This document shows, one piece after another, positions 7,479-15,673 of a DNA stretch of 64,000 nt (position 1 is the first letter of the stretch; each line of letters starts with the position of its first letter). The stretch comes from CALINF01 sp039980455. Lineage in GTDB: Bacteria; Pseudomonadota; Gammaproteobacteria; Pseudomonadales; Halieaceae. Below the pieces are notes generated by a model. It had not been told where the DNA came from. It was given only the letters and a program-made list of their open reading frames with translations, and ran no database searches. The position numbers and the translations under genes are program-made. Where the stretch lies: assembly GCA_039980455.1 (NCBI GenBank), contig JBDXCG010000004.1, forward strand, positions 806,001 through 870,000, written 5' to 3'.

Positions 7479-9476
7479 CTAGCCAAACAGCGATTTCAAA
7501 CTTGCCAGAGTGGCTTGGCCGCGCTCTTCGTTGGCTTGTTCATCTTCCTCGGTCCCGCCCTGCCATTGTAGGTCATCCTGAGGTAGCTCCGCGATGAACC
7601 TGCTTGGCTCGCAGTTAAGCGTTTCGCCATACTGGCGTCGTTTTCGGGCTAGCGACATGGTCAATGTCTGCTGAGCTCTGGTAATACCTACATAGGCGAG
7701 TCGCCGCTCTTCTTCAATGTTGCCGTCATCGATACTCGCCCGGTGTGGTAGCAGCTTTTCTTCCATACCGATGATGTAGACATGGGGGAATTCGAGGCCT
7801 TTTGAGGCATGTAGCGTCATGAGCTGAACACTGTCATCGCTGGCATTCTCTTCTTCCTGTTGTTCCATCAGGTCGCGTAGCACCAGCCGCGAGATGGCTT
7901 CATCCAGTGTTACCTGCTCATCGCTCATTACGCGTTGCAGGCTGTCGATAAGAAAGTTCACATTGCCCATGCGTCGCTGTGCTACATCTTCAGATGAACT
8001 CAGCTGGTTGAGCCAACCCTCGTAATCCATGTCACGCAACATCTGGCGGATCGCCGATACGCTGGCAGTGCCATCGCTACTGCTGCGAACTCGGTCTACC
8101 CATTGGTGAAACTCCTGCAATCGCCGCAGGCTGGCTTCGGGAATATGCTCGCTCGACATTCGGCGACATGCCTGAGTCAGGCTGCACCGCTGTCGGTTGG
8201 CGAATTCTCCCACTGCTTCGAGCGTGGATGTGCCCAGCTTGCGGCGGGGTACATTGGCGATTCGCAGAAACGCATTGTCGTCATTTTCGTTTAGCAGCAG
8301 GCGCAGATACGCCATGATGTCCTTCACTTCATTGCGGGCGAAGAACGATGTGCCTCCGCTCATATGATAGGGCACCTGTTGCTGCTGTAGCGCTAGCTCC
8401 AGTAATCGTGACTGGTGATTGCCGCGATACAGTATCGCGTAGTCACCCAGGCGGCTGCGCTTACGCAGCTGGTGATCCAGAATCTCCGCTACGACCTGAT
8501 CCGCCTCGGTCTGTTCATCGGCGCATTGCAGGATGCGTAATGGCTCGCCGTAGCCGATCTCGCTCCACAGCGACTTCTCCAGTACGTGCGGGTTGTTGGC
8601 GATGATCGTGTTGGCAGCCTTCAGTATGCGTGAGGTAGAGCGGTAATTCTGTTCGAGTTTGATCACCTTGAGCCCAGCAAAATCCTCGGAGAGTTGGTTC
8701 AGGTTTTCCGGCTTGGCGCCACGCCAAGCGTAGATAGACTGGTCATCGTCGCCTACCACGGTTAGGCCGCTGCGATGGCCAACCAATTGCTTTACCAGTA
8801 GATATTGGCTGGAGTTGGTGTCCTGGTATTCGTCTACGAGTAAGTAGTGAAGCTGATGCTGCCAGCGCTCCAACACGTCGGGTGATTGCTCAAACAGGAT
8901 TGTCGGTAGCAGGATCAGGTCATCGAAATCCAGAGCGTTATAGGCGCGTAATGCCCGGTTATAACGTAGGTACGCCTGTGCACACAGCATATCGGCGGGA
9001 GAGGTTGCGCTGGCGACTGCCTGTTCAGGCAAGATGCGATCGTTTTTCCATGCCGAAATTTGCTGCTGTATTGATACGGCTTTATCGCCCTCGGCGCCGT
9101 GTTCCTGTATCAGCAGGTCGCGAATCAGCGTATGCGAATCTTGGCCATCGAAAATGGAGAATCCGGATTTAAGGCCCAAAGCCTTGCGTTCGCTGCGGAT
9201 GATGTTTAACCCCAGCTGGTGAAAGGTGCTGACTGTGAGTCCCTCTGAGCGCGAGCTACCCAAAAGTTTACCGACGCGTTCACGCATTTCCCGCGCCGCT
9301 TTGTTGGTAAATGTCACCGCAGCAACATGCTTAGCCTTGATGCCACAGGTCTCAATCAGATACTGGATTTTGCGTGTAATCACGCTGGTTTTACCACTAC
9401 CGGCACCAGCCAGAACCAGCAGGGGGCCGTCAATGTAATGCACGGCTTCCCGCTGGCGGGGGTTAAGCGAATTCAT
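7479..9476 (-). CDS. rep: ATP-dependent DNA helicase Rep
   Basis: A 665-residue superfamily 1A 3'-5' helicase, the usual Rep length. Motifs in order: Q-motif LNPRQREAVHY, Walker A LAGAGSGKT, motif Ia AVTFTNKAAREM, DEYQDTNSSQ (motif II), GDDDQSIYAWRGA (motif III), LEQNYRST (motif IV), LMTLHASKGLEFPHVYI (motif V) and YVGITRAQ (motif VI). Rep helps replication forks pass protein roadblocks such as RNA polymerase. The protein starts MNSLNPRQREA, matching the family. It is followed on the same strand by the cytochrome gene's terminator in reverse, which may also end this transcript. Confidence 0.95.
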   Translation of the reverse strand: MNSLNPRQREAVHYIDGPLLVLAGAGSGKTSVITRKIQYLIETCGIKAKHVAAVTFTNKAAREMRERVGKLLGSSRSEGLTVSTFHQLGLNIIRSERKALGLKSGFSIFDGQDSHTLIRDLLIQEHGAEGDKAVSIQQQISAWKNDRILPEQAVASATSPADMLCAQAYLRYNRALRAYNALDFDDLILLPTILFEQSPDVLERWQHQLHYLLVDEYQDTNSSQYLLVKQLVGHRSGLTVVGDDDQSIYAWRGAKPENLNQLSEDFAGLKVIKLEQNYRSTSRILKAANTIIANNPHVLEKSLWSEIGYGEPLRILQCADEQTEADQVVAEILDHQLRKRSRLGDYAILYRGNHQSRLLELALQQQQVPYHMSGGTSFFARNEVKDIMAYLRLLLNENDDNAFLRIANVPRRKLGTSTLEAVGEFANRQRCSLTQACRRMSSEHIPEASLRRLQEFHQWVDRVRSSSDGTASVSAIRQMLRDMDYEGWLNQLSSSEDVAQRRMGNVNFLIDSLQRVMSDEQVTLDEAISRLVLRDLMEQQEEENASDDSVQLMTLHASKGLEFPHVYIIGMEEKLLPHRASIDDGNIEEERRLAYVGITRAQQTLTMSLARKRRQYGETLNCEPSRFIAELPQDDLQWQGGTEEDEQANEERGQATLASLKSLFG

Positions 9477-9491
9477 GTATTCAGGCTCAGG

Positions 9492-10283
9492 TTACAGGGG
9501 AGTGGATTGGGTGATCTCTCGTTTGGGGATAGCCAACGCGACGTGCGCCTCCTGTGAGAAGGCCTGGGCTACCTGAGCAAAGAGTGCGTCGCGGGTGCCA
9601 AACCAGTCGGCGTTTTCCACCCAGCAGTAGGCAACCAGTGTAATCTTTCCATCGTCGATGCCTGTGAAAAAGGCCGATGGGGCGGGGTCGTCCAGCACCT
9701 TCTCATGCGTATTCATCAGTTCGAGCGTGAGCGTCTTGGCCCTGGTGATGTCGTCTGTAGCGTTCATTTCCAGGTCCAGTTGAATCCGCCGATTCGGTAG
9801 CAAGCTATAGTTGATTATGGGTGATGCCATAATCATGGGAGAGGGAATGAACACTACGTGTCCGTCAAACGTGCGAATCACGGTTTGGTAGGCTGTGATT
9901 GCCTCAACGATACCCATTGTGCCGCGCACATCCACCATGTCACCCGGTACGAAAGGCAGCCGAGGCAGAAACGGAATGAGGAAAAATACGATGACAGCAG
10001 CTACCATCACTAACAGGATGGCAATACCCGCAAGACCGGATGTATCGAATCCGATCTTCTCAGCTGCCAACATGATCGTTAGTACCAGAATCATGGCGTA
10101 GATAGCTCCGAATGCCACTTTGATCACGCGGGAATAGGTACCGTTGGGCCTGATAATTTTAGCGACGATGCGATACAGCACGAGGATGGCGATCATGCCA
10201 CCAAACATGATGAGTAGGCCGGAGGCGATAAGGCTGCCGTATTCAGTGAGCTTTGCGAGTATTGGTTGGAGTTGCTCTAACAT
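9492..10283 (-). CDS. Mechanosensitive ion channel (MscS) family protein
   Basis: A 263-residue inner-membrane protein with three predicted helices in the first 120 residues, the third being the pore-type segment rich in Ala/Gly/Val. The MscS beta domain follows (PFVPGDMVDVRGTMGIVEAI, then IPSPMIMASPIINYS) and a cytoplasmic alpha/beta C-terminal domain. Such channels release osmolytes on hypo-osmotic shock. It lies 15 bases upstream of rep on the same strand, so the two may be co-transcribed. Length is close to the small MscS class. Confidence 0.85.
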   Translation of the reverse strand: MLEQLQPILAKLTEYGSLIASGLLIMFGGMIAILVLYRIVAKIIRPNGTYSRVIKVAFGAIYAMILVLTIMLAAEKIGFDTSGLAGIAILLVMVAAVIVFFLIPFLPRLPFVPGDMVDVRGTMGIVEAITAYQTVIRTFDGHVVFIPSPMIMASPIINYSLLPNRRIQLDLEMNATDDITRAKTLTLELMNTHEKVLDDPAPSAFFTGIDDGKITLVAYCWVENADWFGTRDALFAQVAQAFSQEAHVALAIPKREITQSTPL

Positions 10284-10512
10284 CGTGTGGCTCCGGGCGG
10301 GCTCCCTGGTGACTTTGTTGTCCGCCCCATCGTTGTAGTATGAGTGGCGTCATAAATCAGTGAATGAGTTCAGGAGCAAGCTGAGTGTAGGGTGGTTGCT
10401 TTGGACTCGTTTGGTAAATGCTAGCACAGATGCTCTGGTGCGAGTGACTGGTGTTGTAGTCATTACTGTGTTTTAAATGTCGAAAAGTGAAACCGTTAAG
10501 GGAGAATAGAAC

Positions 10513-11319
10513 GTGAGTGAGTCCAGCAGCGCTAGCAATGCCAAGAGATTGAGCCGATTGAGTAGATCGATTGAAGGTAGTGTTGCGATAGTCACGGGTG
10601 CAGCTAGTGGAATGGGGCGCGCCACCGCATTTCTGTTTGCCGATGAGGGAGCCCGTCTGGCGCTAATTGATATCAACGGTGATGCGCTGGCTGATGTTGT
10701 AGCCACGATAGAGGCTGCTGGGGGTGAGGTATTGCCACTGGTCGCAGACTGTTCAGATCAAGCGCAGCTTACGCAGGCGGTTCAGCAGGCCGGCGAGCAC
10801 TTTGGAGCGATTGATATCGTCGTGAACAATGCAGGGCTAGTGGTTCCCGCTGCCTTTGGTGCCGATGACTATGATCACAGCTGGGATCTATCGATAGCGG
10901 TGATGGCCAGTGCACAGCAGTGGGTCATCCGCGCTGCGCTACCGTGGCTGCACAAGTCAGACCATGCTCGTATTATCAATATTGCTTCTACCGAGGCGCT
11001 CGGGGCGACCAACTATAACAGCGCTTATGTGGTGGCCAAGCATGCTTCGCTGGGTCTCACCCGCGCTCTGGCAGTTGAGTTGGGTAAAGCAGGTATTACC
11101 GTAAACTGTGTCTGCCCGGGGCCGGTAAAAACGAACATTACTTCCGGGATCTCTGACGAGGACAAGCAGACCTTTGCTAACCGTCGCACTGCGCTGAGAC
11201 GCTACGCTGATCCCGAGGAGATAGCACAAATCACGTTGAGCCTGGCGCTCCCGGCCGCCAGTTTCATCACCGGCGCTGTCATCCCGGTTGATGGCGGTGT
11301 CACGGTACGCAACGCCTAG
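10513..11319 (+). CDS. SDR family NAD(P)-dependent oxidoreductase
   Basis: A 268-residue classical short-chain dehydrogenase. The cofactor motif TGAASGMG is near residue 30, NNAG near 100, the catalytic Ser is in NIASTEA, and the YxxxK pair lies in YVVAK; PGPVKT and a C-terminal GAVIPVDGG complete the fold. It starts with GTG behind AAGGGAGAA. About 18 residues rich in Ser/Ala precede the fold. The substrate is unknown; these enzymes oxidise or reduce alcohols and ketones. The gene ends 10 bases before the next start. Confidence 0.9.
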   Translation: MSESSSASNAKRLSRLSRSIEGSVAIVTGAASGMGRATAFLFADEGARLALIDINGDALADVVATIEAAGGEVLPLVADCSDQAQLTQAVQQAGEHFGAIDIVVNNAGLVVPAAFGADDYDHSWDLSIAVMASAQQWVIRAALPWLHKSDHARIINIASTEALGATNYNSAYVVAKHASLGLTRALAVELGKAGITVNCVCPGPVKTNITSGISDEDKQTFANRRTALRRYADPEEIAQITLSLALPAASFITGAVIPVDGGVTVRNA

Positions 11320-11329
11320 GTCCCCCATT

Positions 11330-12367
11330 ATGAGTCTGTTAATCACCTATTTGTTCATCGCCATCGGAGTGTCGTTCCTGTGCTCGATTCTCGAAGCGGT
11401 ATTGCTATCGATAACCCCGGGCTATGTGGAGAGCCAGCAAGCCCAAAAACCAAGGCGCACCAAGGCCTTGAAGCAAGTTAGAGACGATCTTGATGAGTCC
11501 ATTTCGAGCATTCTCATTCTTAACACGTTTGCCCACACCATGGGGGCAGCCGGTGTTGGTGCGCAGGCGACGAGGGTATTTGGCGTTGAGTGGGAGAGTT
11601 TAATCGCGTTTCTGTTGACGCTGGCCATACTCTACTTTTCTGAGATTATTCCCAAGACGCTTGGTGCAACCTACTGGAAACGGCTGGCACTGCCGGCGGC
11701 TTATGTCATTCAGATACTGGTTAAATTGCTGTTCCCCTTTGTCTGGGTGTCGGCGCGCCTCACCCGTTTGTTTGGCAAGGGTGAAGGAGCTGCCATCAGT
11801 CGGGAGGAGTTGGCGGCCATGGCAAGGCTGGGTGGGCAGGGTGGTGCTCTGGGCAACCAGGAGCAGCAACTGCTGGAAAACATTCTATCTTTGCGGGAGT
11901 GCACGACAGAGCAGATCTTGACGCCGCGCACGGTCGTCTCGGCTTTGGATTCGGAACAAACCGTGAAGGAGGCTGCGGCAGCGCTGAAGAATATTCCCTT
12001 TACCCGCATCCCCGTCTATGAAGGGGATCTGGATAACGTGCTGGGGTTGGTGTTCAAAACCATGTTGTTCGAGGCGTTGAACGAAGGTAAGGGAGATCAG
12101 TCGCTGCAGGATTATCTGGTGCCGGCGCATCGTGTGGCGGAGGCCTTGCCCGTACTAAAACTACTCGACCTGTTTCTCAAGCGCCGAGAGCATCAGTTTG
12201 TGGTTGAGGATCACTTTGGCCAGACGGCTGGCATAGTCACACTGGAAGATGCACTGGAAACTCTGCTCGGACGTGAGATTATGGACGAAAGTGATACTGT
12301 CGAGGATATGCAGCATCTGGCGCGTACTAAATATCGGCGCCGTCTGCGTGGGGATCGTACATCCTGA
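11330..12367 (+). CDS. CNNM/DUF21 domain membrane protein with CBS pair
   Basis: A 345-residue protein. The first 150 residues form the DUF21/CNNM transmembrane domain (MSLLITYLFIAIGVSFLCSI, SEIIPKTLGATY). A CBS-pair follows, visible at ILTPRTVVSAL and FVVEDHFGQTAGIVTLEDAL. Bacterial relatives (CorC/MpfA/YtfL group) are implicated in magnesium or sodium-coupled divalent cation export. The start at 11330 gives the expected membrane N-terminus; an upstream ATG at 11288 lies inside the SDR gene. The C-terminal transporter-associated domain of YtfL-type proteins is absent. Confidence 0.85.
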   Translation: MSLLITYLFIAIGVSFLCSILEAVLLSITPGYVESQQAQKPRRTKALKQVRDDLDESISSILILNTFAHTMGAAGVGAQATRVFGVEWESLIAFLLTLAILYFSEIIPKTLGATYWKRLALPAAYVIQILVKLLFPFVWVSARLTRLFGKGEGAAISREELAAMARLGGQGGALGNQEQQLLENILSLRECTTEQILTPRTVVSALDSEQTVKEAAAALKNIPFTRIPVYEGDLDNVLGLVFKTMLFEALNEGKGDQSLQDYLVPAHRVAEALPVLKLLDLFLKRREHQFVVEDHFGQTAGIVTLEDALETLLGREIMDESDTVEDMQHLARTKYRRRLRGDRTS

Positions 12368-12374
12368 GCGAAAT

Positions 12375-13874
12375 CTACAGGCTCCAACCGGGCAGCCGGA
12401 ACGCCAGCGCCTCGTCAATGTGACATCTCTCCACTCGCGTAGCTGACGCGAGATCGGCGATAGTCAGCGCCGTCTTTAATACTCTATATGCGCCCCTGCC
12501 AGAAAGCACAAAGCGTTCAGCTGCTGCCGCCAAATGAGCCTGATTCTGATTTGTCAGTCCTGCGTGCTCCAATGCCTGTTCGTGCTCTAGCGTGCCGTTT
12601 GCTACCCCCTGCCTTGACTGCTGTCTGTTTCTACACGCGATGACCCGCTCGCGTATTGCTGCTGAACACTCGCCACCGCTACCGCCCGCCAATAACTGAT
12701 CTGCTGAAATTCGCGGTACAACAACATGCAAGTCAAAGCGGTCGAGAAGTGGGCCGGAGAGGCGCTGGGTATAACGTTGTACGATGGCGGGAGTGCAGCG
12801 GCAGTGTCGTTGAGGGTCGCCATTATAGCCGCAGGGACAGGGATTCATGGCTGCAACTAATTGAAAGCGAGCGGGATAGCGCGCACGCATCAGCGCCCTG
12901 CTCACGCTAACGGAGCCTTCCTCCAGTGGCTGTCTCAGCGCATCCAGCGTATGACGCGGGAATTCAGGCAGTTCATCCAGAAACAAAACGCCGCAGTGGG
13001 CGAGAGAGATTTCGCCGGGCTGTGGAATACGGCCGCCGCCTATTAGCGCAGCCGTTGAGGCGCTATGGTGAGGTGCTCTGAATGGTCGCTTGGAGCTCGT
13101 GTCACGTGATGCGCTATCCAGCAGGCTGCGTAAGGCGAGCACTGTGACTGCGTCTTCGGGTTCCAGCGGCGGCAGAATGCCCGGTAAGCGACTGGCGAGC
13201 AGTGTTTTCCCTGTTCCAGGAGGGCCCGACAGTAACAAGTTGTGCCCGCCGGCGGCTGTTATCTCCAAGGCCCTACGGGCAAAGGCCTGGCCGACGACTC
13301 CATTGAAATCAGGATATTCGGACGGCGTACTCGCGGTCTCAGGCGCTACCATGGACAGAGGGGCGTTGCCGTTGAGGTGGGCGCATAACGTTAGCAGGTT
13401 GGGCGCAGCAACGACTGAACTGCCCGGAACAGCTGCAGCTTGTGCAGCCGATGCGACGGGCACTACCAGGGTGCGTTTGTCGCGCGTGCACGCAATCGAT
13501 ACCGGTACCGTGCCTTTTATGGGTTGTAAGCTTCCATCCAGTGCTAGCTCGCCAACGAACTCGTGCGTATCCAGACGCTGTGCGGGCAATTGGCCCGAGG
13601 CGGCCAGTATTCCCAGGGCGATTGGCAAGTCGAAGCGGCCGCCGAATTTGGGGAGGTCGGCGGGAGCCAGGTTGATGGTTATGCGCCGGTCGGGAAACTC
13701 GAAGTAGGAATTGATGAGCGCGCTGCGAACGCGGTCTTTGCTTTCGCGAACGGCGGTCTCCGGTAGCCCGACAATATTGAATGCAGGCAGTCCATTGGCA
13801 AGGTGCGCTTCCACGCGTACCAGGGGCGCGTCGATACCGCGCTGGGCGCGGCTGTGTAAAATTGCAATGTCCAC
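12375..13874 (-). CDS. comM: YifB/ComM family Mg-chelatase-like AAA+ ATPase
   Basis: A 499-residue protein with the family's full architecture: an N-terminal Lon-protease-like domain (MDIAILHSRAQRGID, PAFNIVGLPETAVRES), an AAA+ core with Walker A SGPPGTGKT and Walker B GVLFLDELPEF, a zinc-type cluster MNPCPCGYNGD...CRC, and a C-terminal Mg-chelatase domain with SGRGAYRVLKTALTIADL. In naturally competent bacteria ComM is a hexameric helicase that extends branch migration during transformation. It converges with the CNNM gene, with 7 bases between stop codons. Confidence 0.92.
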   Translation of the reverse strand: MDIAILHSRAQRGIDAPLVRVEAHLANGLPAFNIVGLPETAVRESKDRVRSALINSYFEFPDRRITINLAPADLPKFGGRFDLPIALGILAASGQLPAQRLDTHEFVGELALDGSLQPIKGTVPVSIACTRDKRTLVVPVASAAQAAAVPGSSVVAAPNLLTLCAHLNGNAPLSMVAPETASTPSEYPDFNGVVGQAFARRALEITAAGGHNLLLSGPPGTGKTLLASRLPGILPPLEPEDAVTVLALRSLLDSASRDTSSKRPFRAPHHSASTAALIGGGRIPQPGEISLAHCGVLFLDELPEFPRHTLDALRQPLEEGSVSVSRALMRARYPARFQLVAAMNPCPCGYNGDPQRHCRCTPAIVQRYTQRLSGPLLDRFDLHVVVPRISADQLLAGGSGGECSAAIRERVIACRNRQQSRQGVANGTLEHEQALEHAGLTNQNQAHLAAAAERFVLSGRGAYRVLKTALTIADLASATRVERCHIDEALAFRLPGWSL

Positions 13875-13931
13875 GACTCATCCTTGAGCGAGGGAGGTTG
13901 CACGAGGCTCGATATTAAGCCCGGCGTAGTA

Positions 13932-14192
13932 CTACTTGTTCTCTAGCGTTTCCAGCGCCTGAATCATGCGCTCTAATTCCGCTTCAAGCTCTTCGACGCG
14001 CTTTTCTGAACGTCGCAGGCTTGCAGTTTGAGCATCGAACTCTTCGCGGCTGACAACCTCGAGTTTTTGCAGCGCTGATTGCACCAGCGCTTTTACACTC
14101 TTGTCGACTTCGCCCTTGAGCCCACTTCCGCCGACCATTTCACCGACTTGCTGCAGGACTTCCCAGGGAGGAGGGGGCGGTTTAACAGCCAT
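13932..14192 (-). CDS. ubiK: Ubiquinone biosynthesis accessory factor UbiK (YqiC/BMFP family)
   Basis: An 86-residue protein. An N-terminal amphipathic helix leads into a C-terminal coiled coil (SLRRSEKRVEELEAELERMI). This is the layout of UbiK, which partners UbiJ and stimulates oxygen-independent-of-host steps of aerobic ubiquinone synthesis in the Ubi complex. The Pro-rich MAVKPPPPPWEV start is an extension relative to the E. coli protein. It lies 57 bases upstream of comM on the same strand. The ATG follows a weak ribosome site. Confidence 0.85.
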   Translation of the reverse strand: MAVKPPPPPWEVLQQVGEMVGGSGLKGEVDKSVKALVQSALQKLEVVSREEFDAQTASLRRSEKRVEELEAELERMIQALETLENK

Positions 14193-14288
14193 TTTTTGAT
14201 TCCATTGTAGTTATCCAGGCAGGTTATAAATTGTAGAGCAATTATGCGGTGGAACACAGCGCAGAGCAGCGCCCTATGCCAGTGCGTC

Positions 14289-14303
14289 GCACCATAAAGG
14301 TGC
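14289..14303. promoter_or_regulatory. Putative NtrC binding site
   Basis: The 15-base palindrome GCACCATAAAGGTGC fits the NtrC half-site pattern GCAC-N7-GTGC. Its centre is about 123 bases upstream of the transcription start predicted from the sigma54 promoter at 14393-14408, a normal enhancer distance. Only one clear site is visible. Confidence 0.65.
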
Positions 14304-14392
14304 GCCGAACATCTGAGTCCCTAGCCTTTGATGCTTCTTCTGAGGCGGCTAAAACAACCTAACTCACTAATTTTTAAACAATAAAAGCTTTC

Positions 14393-14408
14393 TGGCACAC
14401 GGTCTGCT
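14393..14408 (+). promoter_or_regulatory. Putative sigma54 (RpoN) promoter for torF-glnK-amtB
   Basis: The sequence TGGCAC-N5-CTGCT carries an exact TGGCAC -24 element and a GC at the required 12-base offset in the -12 element (consensus TTGCA/T; one mismatch). It faces the porin gene at 14504. The predicted transcript start is near 14419. Confidence 0.75.
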
Positions 14409-14503
14409 AGTGAGAGGTGCAGATTTCACAAAATTACGCGTGTGTTTTTACCTGTCGCGACTTTGTAGGCAGGGGCACGGGCAACAGTAAGGAGAGATGA
14501 AAC

Positions 14504-15226
14504 ATGCTGAACAAGAAAATGCTTCCCGCAGCGTTGGCTACCGGTTTACTCGTAGCGGCTACTGCTGCACAGGCCGAGTTAGAGATCAGCGGTAACGTTG
14601 CTATCACCAGCGACTACAAATTCCGCGGTATTTCTCAGTCGGACGAGAGCCCTGCTGTTCAGGGTGGATTTGATGCGAGCTGGGATACCGGTATTTATGT
14701 AGGCGCCTGGGGATCTTCAGTCGATTTCGACAGCAATGATGGCGTCGACGGTAGTCTCGAACTCGATTACTACGTGGGCTGGGCCAGCGACATTGGCGAC
14801 ACCGATTTTGCCATTGATGTGGGCTACCTCTATTACGACTACCCCGGAGATGACGGACTGGAAGGCGACTACCAGGAGTTTTACGGCAGCGTTTCGTGGA
14901 GAGACCTCAGCGTAGGCATTAACTATTCCGACGACTACTACGCCGAGACTGACGAGTTTTTCTACTACCACGCCGGTTATAGCTATGCATTCAACGACAT
15001 GATCAGCCTGGATCTCCACGTGGGCTATAACGACCTGGAAAAAAATGGCGGCTTCCTGTCGAGCGATGAAGACTCCTATGTCGATTATTCCGTGGGCCTC
15101 ACTGCAACCTGGGCTTCTGTCGACTGGTCTATAGCCTATGTGGGCACAGACCTCGACGAAGAAGACGTGTTCGGCACCGACTGGGGCGATGACGCGGCAA
15201 TTTTCACTATCTCCAAGAGCATGTAA
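14504..15226 (+). CDS. TorF family putative porin (Gcw_chp)
   Basis: A 240-residue predicted outer-membrane barrel. A clean signal peptide ends AATAAQA; the mature protein begins ELEISGNVAITSDYKFRGIS, the diagnostic opening of the TorF/Gcw_chp family. Strands rich in Tyr and Asp continue to a C-terminal FTISKSM. The protein is very acidic, which could favour cation entry. A strong AAGGAGAGA ribosome site precedes the ATG. It heads the ammonium cluster behind a sigma54 promoter, suggesting an outer-membrane role during nitrogen limitation. Transport specificity is an inference. Confidence 0.85.
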   Translation: MLNKKMLPAALATGLLVAATAAQAELEISGNVAITSDYKFRGISQSDESPAVQGGFDASWDTGIYVGAWGSSVDFDSNDGVDGSLELDYYVGWASDIGDTDFAIDVGYLYYDYPGDDGLEGDYQEFYGSVSWRDLSVGINYSDDYYAETDEFFYYHAGYSYAFNDMISLDLHVGYNDLEKNGGFLSSDEDSYVDYSVGLTATWASVDWSIAYVGTDLDEEDVFGTDWGDDAAIFTISKSM

Positions 15227-15248
15227 ACACGCTCGAATTGATACAAAT

Positions 15249-15269
15249 GAGCGCTCTGCTGGAGCGCTC
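15249..15269 (+). promoter_or_regulatory. Intergenic hairpin between porin and P-II genes
   Basis: Two copies of the self-complementary GAGCGCTC are separated by TGCTG, able to form an 8-bp stem with a 5-base loop. No T-run follows. It may attenuate transcription or stabilise the upstream message, setting different porin and P-II/AmtB levels. Confidence 0.5.
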
Positions 15270-15291
15270 GATCTAATACCAGGAGAGTTTC

Positions 15292-15630
15292 ATGAAACTA
15301 ATTACGGCGATTGTTAAGCCATTCAAACTGGATGACGTACGCGAGTCTCTTTCTGAGATCGGTGTCCAGGGCATCACAGTGACAGAAGTTAAAGGCTTTG
15401 GTCGGCAGAAAGGCCACACCGAGCTGTATCGCGGCGCGGAATATGTGGTGGATTTTCTACCTAAAGTGAAAATTGAGGCGGCAGTAGCAGACGGTATGGT
15501 CGACCAGACCATAGAGGCGATTACCAAGGCTGCAAACACCGGCAAGATCGGCGACGGCAAAGTATTTGTCTCGCAGCTTGAGCAGATTATCAGAATTCGT
15601 ACCGGCGAGACTGGCGAAGAAGCCATCTAA
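15292..15630 (+). CDS. glnK: P-II nitrogen regulatory protein (GlnK-type)
   Basis: A 112-residue P-II protein, the standard length. The T-loop GFGRQKGHTELYRGAEYVVD contains Tyr51, the uridylylation target. The C-terminal signatures TGKIGDGKVFV and RIRTGETGEEAI supply ATP/2-oxoglutarate contacts. P-II trimers sense energy and 2-oxoglutarate. Encoded 43 bases before amtB, this is the expected GlnK that plugs the ammonium channel when nitrogen is plentiful. A close paralogue follows amtB. AGGAGAG precedes the ATG. Confidence 0.93.
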   Translation: MKLITAIVKPFKLDDVRESLSEIGVQGITVTEVKGFGRQKGHTELYRGAEYVVDFLPKVKIEAAVADGMVDQTIEAITKAANTGKIGDGKVFVSQLEQIIRIRTGETGEEAI

Positions 15631-15673
15631 ACGTTTCGCACTCGGCAGAGTCTATTTAAAGAGAGCATTTCCT

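Larger units (their letters stand above)
14193..14503 (+). other. Divergent intergenic region with nitrogen-control signals
   Basis: This 311-base stretch separates ubiK (minus) from the TorF-type porin gene (plus). It holds no open frame of note. It contains an NtrC-like palindrome at 14289-14303 and a sigma54-type promoter at 14393-14408, described separately. The bases from about 14350 to 14390 are AT-rich, as is common just upstream of activator-dependent promoters. Confidence 0.75.

Noticed and set aside
13090..13707. Open frame of 205 codons on the plus strand inside comM
   Set aside because: Complement-strand shadow of a well-conserved ATPase gene; no ribosome site or recognisable family.
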